Part shown: one piece after another, positions 11,901-23,151 of the stretch | Position numbering within the stretch: the first letter of the stretch is position 1 | How the letters are laid out: each line of letters begins with the position of its first letter | DNA from: Phlebopus portentosus | Lineage: Eukaryota > Basidiomycota > Agaricomycetes > Boletales > Boletinellaceae | DNA length: 64,000 bases | Assembly: GCA_037892935.1 (NCBI GenBank) | Contig: JAYXKI010000013.1 | Coordinates: forward strand, 248,001-312,000 | Direction of reading: 5' to 3' | Position numbers and translations under genes: made by a program | The notes under the pieces: generated by a model | What the model was told of the DNA's origin: nothing | Seen by the model: the letters and a program-made list of their open reading frames with translations, nothing else | The model's database searches: none

Positions 11901-14900
11901 AGTAACGTCACGCGTTTCTTGAGATTTGCTGCGGAAGACTTGTGACAAAATGGTCAGCAGCCGAGATACTTGTATATCGCGCGATGCTTCTGGTAGGTGA
12001 AGAGAGACTTTTGTTATTCCAATCGCCAAAGGAATTCGGTTTGTATCCTCGAGCTCATCACGTTGCTCCAGGTGCTTGAGCAAAGTGGGCAGGAGTCGAT
12101 TAATAACCGCATCATGAATTTTCATCGTAACGGATGGTGCCTTTGTCTCGATCGGTCCGACGTCGTCACCTTCACCGTCCTCTTCAGCTTCTTCGGCAAA
12201 TGTGTCTTCCATAGCGAAATGGAAATTATCCAGGACAGAGACCAACGCACGAGTGTATGTTCGCTCAGAGGAATTTTTCTCTGACATGAGTCTGATATAC
12301 TGCTGCACCAAGGCAAAATAAGCCGGCCAAGCCAAATGCATCGCAATTCGCCCAAGTGTCGTAATCGCTTCATTGACCAGATGGTGATCCGTCGTGCCTG
12401 GTCCACGAATGAAACTATTCACCACCGGAACAAAAATCTCTTGAAGAGTGCTGCTGCGAAAGCCGGGTTGATCACAGAACTCAGCAAGACGGCGTAAAGC
12501 CCGCGTGCGTCGATGAACTTGGATGTGGAAAATGTTGTTGAAGAAATTCGCTTCCTCGTCTCCGTTAGCCAGAAGCACGCGCATCTCTTGAAGTGCATTG
12601 ACATTTGAACACTTCTCAACTGCAAATGAGAGAACGCCCATGACTTCTCCTCTTACAAGATCTGACTTCGAGCGCAGACCTCGCTTCAGCCCCGGAAAGA
12701 GAATACGGACGAAGCATAGCTGCAAATCATCTTGCCGACCGATCGATAATGCTTCGAGGAAACGTTTCATGGACAAAGATGCATTAGTCCGAATGGTGAG
12801 CTCATCCTCGTCCTGGATAAAGCATAGCATGTTTTGCAAGAAAGGCGACCATTCCCTCGCCGACAACGACTTCCACTGCTCCTCATTTAAGGTGGCAAAT
12901 GCAGTCAAGCGTCGATCGAAATCTGGCTCGTCAATTCGGGTCGTCGAGTACGAGTTAAGAGAAGCGAGTAGGCGGGCTGTAGCTGTGAGACTGGGGTCGA
13001 CACCCGTCAGGACGGTAAAGGCGCCTATGAGGGTAATTCTCGCCTGCCTTCCTCGCAGCGACTGGAAAAGGTACGCCAGAGTTTCGTATGTTTTCGAGAA
13101 CAGCGGTATGTGATTTTCCGTGAAATCATATATTCGCGGAACAAGATAGCAGATGGTGTTCAACATGTCCACTTTGGATTTTTCTGGTATACCCTTCCCT
13201 GTTCTTCGAAGCTGGGGCAGGAATATCGACAACAAGGTTGCTGCCTGGCTATCGTCTACGATGTATGGCGAGAGCCTGGACAGAATCGCGATTTCCCGCT
13301 GAGCGATGCCTCCAATAGCTGAGACTGAACCACCGATCGTTGAGCGCTCAACAGCCGTAGCAACATTCCCCAATAATCTTGACATATAAGGCTTCACTAC
13401 TCGATCGGAAAATGTAGCATCCTCAGAAGCGAAAGTGAGCAAGTTTTCAAGCATATCAAATATCCTCATTTGTACCGCAGGCTTGACATTTGTCGCAACC
13501 AAACAATCAAATACTTTTGTCAACGTCCGTTGATCGTACTGAACAAAGTATTCAGCCGTGTCGGGTTGCATGGACCATACGTGGAGTAGCTCAAGTAGCG
13601 AAGATGGTGCTTGGGTGTTCTCGCGATCAAGTAGCGGGATTCGGGGTGAAATGACGGATCGATAAAGTTCTGCCATGTAGGGTGAAAAGTCGAACTGCGA
13701 ACGTAGGCGGAAGAATTCCGCAAATCGTTTTAGTCCCAGTTGCCTGATGAGTCGCAACTGTCGAAGTCTAGTTACTGAACGAGTTGTAAGCTTTGCGTCC
13801 TCTTCATCTCCTTCCTTCTCATCCTCATTTCCATTCCCCGCCTCCTCAACAATAGCATCCTCGGCAGAATTGTTGAGCGTTCGTTGAGCATGTGCAGTGA
13901 GAGCAATAGATACGGCAACTAACTGCGGCCACGATTTTTCAACACGTGTCCCAAGAATTCTTAGGACGTCTGCAAGCAACATCAAGAAACCGATTTGCTG
14001 CTTCTCCGGGAAGGCCAGGGTGTCAACATTGCCGAGCGTCCATGTCCGATCCCCATCTGTAAAGACGTTTGAGTTCAACCCTTCTCGGAAAGGCTCGACC
14101 ATGAGTTCGACGAGAAGCGCTAGTTCATCCTCCGTACAAGCCGCGAGTGCTCCAAGTAGAGCAGCGCGTCTATCCATGCCCTTCCCGCTCCCTCCTCGTT
14201 CACGCATCATTCCGTAGAACAGGCGCACAAGAACGGGAACTATCTCATCGCGTTCATCGGGCGAGAGCTCCTTAAGGTCTAGCATGGTAATCTCATCGCG
14301 CCATTTTATATCGTCCAACAAGTTTTTGAGTATGTCAGACTTGGATACTAACGCAGGTGTCTTGTACGTCTGAAGACACGAAAGCGCGGAAGACTGCAAA
14401 CTCCTGTCCGGATGCGAGAGCAATGAGACGAACAACGCGTGAACCTTGTTTGACTGATAGAAGGCTTTCGGGTTCGAGAACTTTGCGAAGAGCTTGAGCC
14501 AGTTGACCCAATTAGAACGCGATGCCTTCTCAGAAGACGCAGACGAAACGACAGACAGGAGCAGAGGTACTAGCTCGCGGCTGTGTTTCTCTGCTACTGA
14601 TGGGAACTCGCTTATGGACGCGAGCAGCTGGGTTTCGTAGGATCGTGCATCGTATCGCTCGCGGGGTTTTTGTTGCTATAACGCAGATGTCAGTGGAAAG
14701 ACGTTGAATATGATTACTGGATTAACGTGCCTCAATTAGCGCTATACGACACGACGAGACAGAGGTCCATTTCGCAAGCGCAACGCGGAACTTATGCGCA
14801 CTCGGGTCACGCCAACTCCTTTCTTGCTCGTTTATCGCATCTTCCTCCTGTGATGTATCCGAAGCCCAGACAGGCACCGTTCCAGCTGTGGCAGGCGCAT

Positions 14901-17425
14901 CAATGTCCTTCAGTTCTGGATACACAATACTCCACACGACGTCCGGAAACCGCTGCGCGAGATTGGCGAGGGCTTGACCGGCCGGCGCCCAGATTGGTCT
15001 GAGGCCGACTTTTAATTGACCCAGAAGCCAGTTTCCGCAGATTAGCGTTGCTTGTTCATCGTCCACTGCAATTTGTCCAACCTTCCCGGTAAGCAGAACA
15101 CGTTCCTTGACTCCTTGCACACTCAAAGGGACGAGTTCAGCGGCTAAACATCGCTTTACGGCATCCATGGTTGATTCGGGAGCGACACCGGGGAGGCTTA
15201 AAAGTTCGAGGGACGAACGCCGAATGATGTGGGAATGCGAATTCACGTTTCTCGTTAGCTGTAAAAGAACAATATCACGATCTTGAATGATTTCAGAGCG
15301 TGAATGAAGACTAAAATCACAAGATCAGATAAGGATACTGTACGAGCAGTATCGTGAGCTGATAAGCGTACCGCGACTTCGCCAGTTCAGCGATACCCTC
15401 TAAAACATGTTCGGACCATGACCATCGTCGGATTCCAGTACAAATGATCTTCATGGTGCGCGACTCCGAAAGCAGAGACTTATGTTTGTTGGTGGACAAG
15501 ATATATATGAGTTGCCCGAAAACCTGCGTCTCGTTAGCCCATGAAGTCGAGTATTCCGTTTCTGCGTCTGCCTCATTGTCGATAATTCGTTGTACGAGGG
15601 AGATAAGAGGTGGAATGAGATTGTAAGATGATAGCATTGGCATCAATGCTATCATTTCAGCAAGCATGATCACCTTTCAAATTGTGTCAGTAAGCAAGAG
15701 AACAAGGCAAGATAGTGAACTCACCGAGTCTTCTGATATCGTAAACTGTCCTATCCATACGCGTATCCAATCTGCTAATCGAGAACGCCATAACTCATCC
15801 ACATTCTTCAGCATTCCGCTTTTCGCTAACTTGGCCAACACACGCAGAATCTGTAGTTGCAGTAGCGGACTTGTATCCTCTGACGCAAGCAAATCAAGAC
15901 TCTTCTTCAAGAAAGGCGACAATGCAAACTGCGAGAAGCCCTTCCATCCGACTTCAAGAAGAGAACCTGTCAGTGATACCGCGAGTTGCGCATCCACAGA
16001 CCATGCATGCTCGATTACGCGACGGCCACCACCCATCCATATAGAAAGGTCTGCGGAAGACGCGCTGAGCGCTGCAGTAGTCAAGGTTAACACGGCATTG
16101 CGGAGGTTCGTGGTCAATGGTAACTTTATGGTCGCGTCTATGATTGCGGACACTTGCTTCGCTAGAGAAGACGATGAGCACACAATCAGATAGACGAATT
16201 AAATAAACGTACGGGTCAAACGTGATCCTTGACGAACCGTGCATGGCACGATGAGTAGTTCAAGCATGCGCTTAGAGCATTCGACATCGGTCGTCTCGGC
16301 GAATTTCAGTATCAATGGTTCTGCAATTATTGAAAATTGTTCTGCCTTTTTACAATGATGAATTAGCGCCGTAAGGATGCGTCGCAGAAGCTTCGCTGAC
16401 GCCTCCAGTTCATCATCCGAAGCAACTAGGTGATAATTAAGACATGAAGAAATCAGCAATGGGCCGGACATGTGGATCGTCTGGGCTACGCTCTGATCAC
16501 ACATTTAGCTCGGATCGATCGACAAGTAGAAGGTTTCCATACCTTTGCTGTAAACACAAAGGACCATGTTACGAAGTCATTCAATTCTCGAGCTGAAACC
16601 ATCATGAGTCCAACGCATTGTTGCCGATCGCCCTTTCTTAGTCTGCGAAGAACAGATGACCAAACCTCAGCAACGGCACGTTGAACTTCGGAATTGCACT
16701 TCACAAGCGTCGTGCTCAGATACGTCCATGTGGTAGATAATACATCCGTATTATTGCTTTCTGACACCGAGGGGATCATCACATACTTGAAGACCGATGT
16801 CAATGAGGCGAGAAGTGCAGTAAGAACCTCGGGACTTCTGCGACGCATCAAAAGGTCGAATAAACAGCTTATTATCGATTCGTATGCAGGATATAAGGTC
16901 GTTCGAATATCCTCAACGAGTTTCTGAAATAGACTATTCCCTTGTTAGTTGAAAGCGATAAAGAAATGGAGATTTCCACTCACTCCAATAAAGCCTTCAT
17001 TGCCTCATCCTCCGCTCCCCGAACGCAAGACAACCATAATTCGGTCACTTCCCTCCAAGAGTGTACAAGAAGTGTTAATGATTGCGATAGCGGTGAAACT
17101 TTTTGCGCGAAGGAGATGAACGATGGGGATAGGTTCAATTGCATCCAATGAGACAACGATGCATGGAATAGGCATTCTTCATCCTGAAGAATGCATTGGA
17201 TACGACAATCACAGAGTCGTTCTGGTCCACTTACCACCAGCGCTTCGTCAACTTTAGATCGATCGAGAGGAGAAGGCGCATGGACCTCCTTTAATTGTTC
17301 GTTGTACGATTGGTACTGGACGTTGAACACCAAAAAGTGAGATGCACGATGCGCTACGAGTTTCCGACTTGACGTACCTTAAACCGCTTAGTCCTATGTC
17401 CATCCTCATCGCGATTATCGACCAT
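8944..17425 (-). CDS. UTP20: U3 snoRNP / SSU-processome component Utp20 (DRIM-like HEAT protein)
   Basis: A giant minus-strand gene starting at 17425 (MVDNRDEDGHRTKRFK, then after an intron YQSYNEQLKEVHAPSPLD, typical of Utp20 N-termini) and ending with TAA at 8944. Roughly ten exons follow, the largest at 11253-14435 (about 1,060 codons) and 9548-11116 (about 520 codons). The protein is almost entirely helical HEAT/ARM-like repeats, with the DRIM region in the large exon (LSPDERDEIVPVLVRLFYG). The C-terminus is a Lys/Arg-rich tail (KRNVGKRKREREK, KRRKIRKDNDN) split by a final intron, as in other Utp20 proteins. Utp20 is a scaffold of the 90S pre-ribosome in the nucleolus, needed for 18S rRNA maturation. 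It shares a 201-bp upstream region with Nop12. Identity is strong; internal exon junctions are approximate. Confidence 0.85.
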
Positions 17426-17626
17426 CCTTCAGAAGGTAGGTTCCCATATAATGGACCCGCTTTTTTCTCCTCAGTATGCGTAGCTGAAGGTTAGAGGAGG
17501 AAGCAAGAAGGAGACGCGCAAATTTTTGGAGGAACTTTCGCGGCACGTGGCCGATAATTCCTCGTCTGGGTCAACACGGAATCTGCGTTGAAGTTTCTCG
17601 CTCGCCTTTGCCTCGATATCTCAGTG
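17426..17626. promoter_or_regulatory. Bidirectional promoter of UTP20 and NOP12
   Basis: A 201-bp gap between two divergent ribosome-biogenesis genes. It contains AAATTTTT at 17520-17527, like the fungal RRPE element (AAAWTTTT), and a palindromic CACGTG E-box at 17544-17549. A PAC-like GCGATGAG lies on the minus strand just inside the predicted UTP20 start (about 17415 to 17408). Motif roles are inferred from yeast. Confidence 0.5.
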
Positions 17627-19520
17627 ATGAGTCTGGCAGAAGTTCTTTCGAGTAAAAATGTCGACAGGGGCTTGGACGATATCTTTAAGTCAAGCGTGAG
17701 CGTTACGTCTCGAGGCATCTTAAGTCTGGGTCGAACTGACTTGACTAAATACAGGCTGGTCCATCTACTGTTGCTTCCGGGCCCATCCAACTCACCTCGA
17801 CGCTCCAGAAGAGAAGAAATGAGAAGCATACCGAAGTCGAGAAATCAAAGAAACGTCGTGTCTCCGAAAACGATAGAAGAAAGACGAAAGATGCGAGTCG
17901 AGGGAAAGCGACAGCGAAAGAAAAGAAGATTGAGTCAGATGAAGAGGAAGGCGACGAAGATACAGACGAGAAAGATCAGATATCCTCGGATAGTGAAGAA
18001 TCTGTCGATGCCGTTCCAGAGCATGAATCTATGAAGAAGTTCAAGAAGAAGGGTATCAAGAAAGTCAAATATGCTCCAGAAGGCGAGACCAAAGAGGAAC
18101 GCGATGCAAGGACGATATTTGTTGGTAATATACCAGTCGTTGTAGTCAAAAGCAAGGTTCGTAAATCTCTGCGGACTCCTGCTCTTTTATAACCTCAATT
18201 TATTTTTCTAGCCTCTCAATAAACAACTGAAACGACACATCCTCTCCTTCGTACCTTCTGCGAAAATCGAGTCCGTTCGCTTTCGCTCCGTCGCTTTCCG
18301 GGAACCTACATCAGCAATAGAAGAAGGCGATGGCAAAAGCAAGTCGAGGCAGAAAAGAGAGCAAAACCGGACTGCTGATTGGCGGACTCGAAAAGATCAG
18401 GATCGGTCCTCGAAACTCGATAAAGAAGACGTCGAAGAGGTGAAGAAGGGCGAAAAGACGTATTTGTCTCCTGCTGAAAAGCGTCGCCTCGCTGCAATTA
18501 AGGGCGAAATCCATGAACATAGCTCCGCGACTACGAATGCATACGTTGTCTTCGCGTATCCTTCACCTGGCCCCGAAACACAAGAAACGCGCACGAAGGA
18601 TGTCTTGGATCCATTTGAAGCAGCCCGGGAAGCTGTTCTCAAAGTCAACAGAACAACTTTCGCTGAGCATGTGTTACGTGTCGATTTGGCTGGCAGACCA
18701 ACAAAAGACCCTCAGGACTTGACTGCCACGATTGGCACATTCACGGATCCTCGGCTGAGCATTTTCATTGGGAACCTGGACTTCGCAAGCAGAGAAGACG
18801 ACGTACGCGCATTCTTCGAAAAGATCATGTCCGAAGAACGCGGAGATCCGAACGCTGACGTAGATGAAAATAATGAGGGTGACGATGGCGAGGCCAGTAA
18901 CGCGCGTCGAATGTCTTCTTGGGTTACTCGTGTACGTATTGTCCGCGATCGAGAGACGCAACTTGGCAAGGGCTTTGCGTATGTTCAGTTCTTGGTGCGT
19001 ATCCCAACGAAACAACTGTCTGCCTACGACTGAGTTACTCTGACAAACGTAGGACCGAGACTGCGTAGACGAAGTATTAGCAGTCGAATCCGAAAAGCTG
19101 AAATTTGCAAAACGGACTTTACGAGTTCAGCGATGCAAGACTCTACCAACTGCAGGGCCAAAACCTTCAACCAATAAACAAGCACCCTCAGAAAAAGAAA
19201 TTCCTCACGCCTCAACAAAGACTCGTTCTCCAGCTGTCTCAAGGTCATTGCCGAAGGGCGATCCTGCTCTCGGAGAAAGGCTTGCTGGTCTTCCTAAAGA
19301 AGCGCGAAAACTTGCCAAAGCTACAGACCCTACGCGCGTTGCTCGACGACTGGCAAAGAAGAAAGCTCGCATGGAGTTGGAGCAGACGGAGAATTCCAGT
19401 AAGCGTCTGCGAGAAAGGAAGGACAAGAAGGTGAAGAGTGCGGTGAATACTGGGAGGAAAGGGAAAAAGAAGAGAGAGCGAAGCGAGAGAAATCTGGAGA
19501 GGAAGAATGTGAAGAAATAG
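17627..19520 (+). CDS. NOP12: Nucleolar RNA-binding protein Nop12 (RBM34-like, two RRM domains)
   Basis: ATG 17627 (MSLAEVLSSKNVDRGLDDIF), a short first exon, an intron at 17696-17752, then a Lys/Glu/Asp-rich exon leading into RRM1 (RNP2-like TIFVGNIPV at about 18112). Another intron (about 18155-18211) splits RRM1. Its second half includes VRFRSVAF and AYVVF, separated by a charged insert. RRM2 follows with SIFIGNLDF (RNP2) and GKGFAYVQF (RNP1), the latter at the edge of a third intron near 18990-19052. The basic C-terminal tail ends with TAG at 19518-19520. In yeast Nop12 binds pre-rRNA and is needed for 5.8S and 25S maturation, especially in the cold. The large insert inside RRM1 is usual for this family. 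Downstream, the dynamin-like gene converges, leaving 185 bp. Confidence 0.85.
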
Positions 19521-19705
19521 AGATTGGTGATGACACGCTTTTGGATTCGTTGACTCTTCGATTTGACTTCTCAAAGGAGTGCATATTCTAATTTCGGAGA
19601 AACAGACATTTTATAGGCGAACTTTATATACAAAAGAAATTTCTGGACGAGCGCAGTTGATACAGAGCAAAGGTGCAATGATGGTTCCCACCATATTGTA
19701 ACAGA

Positions 19706-22640
19706 TCAATATACATCTTGCCAATGCAAGCTAAGAAGCTCCTTTCTCGCAGCCTCCAACCTTTGATGCTTTCTCTGTAATCTCAATCGACGAGCCGTTA
19801 CGAATGGAGACTCTTGCAGTAGGCTCTTGCACCTGTTCGGAGCGTCGTCTCTGATGATGGCGGACATCAATGCCGTCTGCAGGCTCCGACTGAGTCCCAG
19901 TACGAAGTCGTGGTCAACGATGGCGGGAACGAGGTCGATGAATCTCTTTGAGGCAACTACCATCATACATGATGAGTATCGACGCACTCTAAAATACCTT
20001 CCAGGTGAAATAAACGTACCCTGGTAGTAGGCACTTACTTCGGCCATCATTATAAGAGCAGGCTCGCAATCATCCTCGGGTAAGAGTTTAGCAAGATCGA
20101 GCGCCTTTACGTCTTTGATATTCATTTTATTGAGGGACGAAAGGACTTCGCTGACGTAGTTGACACTACGCCCGGAATTGAAAGTCTGGATGTATGTCAT
20201 GGGCTCGCGATGCAGGACGTTGAACCGGAACATCTTATAATATGCCAGGAACTTGCTTTTATAATCGGCCAGATACCTATGATTGAGAGTGAAGGGACGT
20301 TCTTGGAAATTCATGGCCCATTTGAGCTTCTCACGAGTCTCGTTCAGGCATTTTTCCAATTGTGTATTCACCTCGAGCCTAAAACCGAGACCATCAAGTC
20401 ACAGTCAACATAACCAAAAAAGAATGGCGGCTCACTTTACGATGCTGAGGAGTTTTTCAAAATGTTCGAAATGGTCTTCGATGAGGCGTTTCAGATGTGC
20501 ACTGACTATACCCAAGACATCTTCAAAATACGTGAACGCTACTGGGGACCATCTAGTCGTGGCTTTTATGATTATGCCTTTAAGCACCTCATAAGAATAG
20601 TGGTTTGGTAATTCGCGCGTCCGGGAGCTGCACAAACGACGTTAAGGGATGCTAGCAGTCTAGACATTTGACCAGTGCTCACTTCTTCAGTAGATTCATC
20701 GCCTCATCTATGGCCATGACGAGACGTTGTTCGGCTGCTTTGTTATCTTCCTCTTCTCCGTCCAAGAATTCGCAGGGTGGCAATTGCGGTAAGTCCGCCA
20801 CTGATTCACTGAGCTTGTACGGTCTGAACTCAGGAGCTAGGGACCCCACGGATCGTTTAAATTGTTCTTGCCTCGCGTTTATGGATTGTATGAGTCCATC
20901 GTTCGTCGGAATGCCCTCGGCATGTCGAACAACATCGTCGCAGAATGACTTGAGCAGGTGCATGATCTCGGATAATGCGTTCTCGGAAGGTGGAGCTGGT
21001 ACTCCTTGCAGTTCTTCTTCAGTCTCCTGCAAGATATCATCCAGCTCTCCACGTAGTTCGGGAAGTCTATAACGAGTTGTGTGTAAACTCTGTAGGTTAG
21101 GTCAACTTTAGACCACTCACCTCTGAGCTATGAGGCCTGCCAGTGTTTTCCCTAGCTTTTCGACAAGGTTCATTGTCCCCAATTGGCCCGAGTACTTTAC
21201 TTGAACGTTGTTCCATGGACTCGTGGAGTCGAACCACTGTGTCTCCGAGTCGCGAGACTGTACCCAGTCAACTCCTTGTTTGAGCTGAATGGCATCTGGC
21301 TGCTTTACACAGAACCAGCCGTGCTCAAGTTGCTCTTCTTCGTCCTTGATGAACCGCAACCAACGGTCTTCGTCCCCCTTCGCAATTCGATCTGGCTTTG
21401 TAAGAACACCTAGGCGCAGAATCTTGGTAAATCAAATCGAAATGAGGTACACTTTAAACATACCAATAGTCCTCACTCCCTCGGGGTCATTATTTTTGAC
21501 AAGCTGATATGCGCCTTGCGTATAGAAATCGCCTAAAAATGGGCGGAGGCATTAGCAAAGAGAACTTTCCGATAGTAGAAGAGACCGAAGTTTCACTTTC
21601 GCAAGCGACAGTCAGCAGTATCAGCGTGCTCCTTTTTTGCATATATGTTACTACAAGGTCTTCAATCAGGTCAATGTCCGATTGGTTGCCTTGCCTGGCA
21701 CTTGCGACGAGCCCTGAAAAACTCCAACTTTAGATGACACGCTTGCATAAGCGTCAAAATAGCAAAGTCACCTGGCAGATCGACAAATGACAGGTCAGCA
21801 ACGTTTGGCCCTTCCACTTGGATTAAGATATAGTTCTTGGAGAAGGACAATTCTCTGGCGCCAGACATTGACATATGTAAAAATTCTTTTGGCGGAACGG
21901 ATGGAGTCAGTATGGCCCGCTGAGCACGTCTCACTCTATCCTCGACGTCATCAGGATTAAATAATGCATCTCCAAAAACAATTGTCTGATGATGAGACAG
22001 AGACCTTCCCTGTTCGTCGTAGAATATTTCGAGGGATATGGAACACTTCCAGTTGTTTGGACTTCGCTTCATGCGAAGTTCAATCGGGCACCTAAAGGCA
22101 ATCTCAGTTCCATTACATCGTAAATAAATTCAAGTAGTATACCTAGTGCAGGTCCCACTAGCCCTAGGAAGCTTTATGCCGCACATGCCCTCTATCAATG
22201 AGGATTTTCCTGACGCGATTATTTTTCGTGAGGGTCGATCAGATCTACCCTCAGTAGGCAGACTTACCAACATTCTGCATTCCGACTGCAACAATCTGTG
22301 GAAGGTCGAGCTCGAATTGAAGCCTACGGATTAATTCGCGATCACAGAGAAAGTGGGCATCAAGAAGACGCGATGCTCACCCAAAGGATCGAAGACGATC
22401 CAAAAGCTCCAGCAAAGTGCGCTGGTGTTTGAAGACCCGTTCATCAGACAACCCGACGCCGAAGACACTTGCCTGTTTGCCGCCGGAACCATTGGGCGTG
22501 TCTTTCGATGTATGTGCAGCGATGTCCGTGAACGATGAAGGAGTATCAGACGACGATGTTCTCGTGCTCGCAGCGTCAGATAGGTCTGGAACAGAGCTCG
22601 ATTGCTCGCCGTCTTCTTGTTTAGTTACAAAGTTGAACAT
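19706..22640 (-). CDS. Dynamin/Mx-like large GTPase (paralogue 1)
   Basis: Start at 22640 (MFNFVTKQEDGEQ). After a Ser/Thr-rich leader come the G motifs in order: P-loop GMQNVGKSS (split by an intron after the Gly), switch-I SGTCTRCP, G3 DLPG and G4 VLTKPDRI. The stalk (middle domain) and a GTPase effector domain follow (AEVSAYYQ and KRFIDLVPAIVDHDFV in the last exons), ending with TGA at 19706. About nine exons. No membrane segment or PH domain was seen, so it is closest to the Mx/Drp type expanded in basidiomycetes. The P-loop reads GMQN where classical dynamins and the neighbour at 33.2 kb read GDQS. Predicted role: membrane remodelling by GTP-driven helical assembly. It lies just downstream of GCN1 on the same strand. 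Confidence 0.8.
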
Positions 22641-23151
22641 CGAGATAGAGGAGAGGAGTGTTGTTGCCCTTTGACCTCTGAGGACACGCAAATATATACG
22701 CTTCGGGCCTAACGTAACTGTGAAGCCCCTAAGCTGCGTAACAACGATTATCGATGGCCAAGCTAGAAGATTGTTGGGTGTCGCAGGTATGACGGAAGTT
22801 CTTCGACGATATTAGCCTCTTATGCGCGCGTCTCTTTCGTACTATTGCTGGAGTATGCTCAATAAATTGTTGACGCTGAGATATTGGCATCCTGGGATTG
22901 GCGCAGCAAACATATATCTAGGACTGTGGAATCAGGGAGTGGCTGAATGCTTCGAATAAGAGTCGGATGCAAGAGCGCTCCCCTACCAAGGCGCCAAAGC
23001 CTCGAAGTAGGACTTGTAATCGCTCACTCATCGTCCTTCAGGGTAACGGAAAAGTAGATATTGCGCAATAACACAAAACAGTTGACATGTTTACAATACA
23101 ATATGTACTTGATGAGTGTCTATATGTACTACAGCAATTCGTCTATCCCAC
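22641..23151. other. Intergenic between dynamin-like gene and GCN1 end
   Basis: About 510 bp with no supportable gene. It should contain the dynamin-like promoter and the GCN1 3' UTR. Confidence 0.5.
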
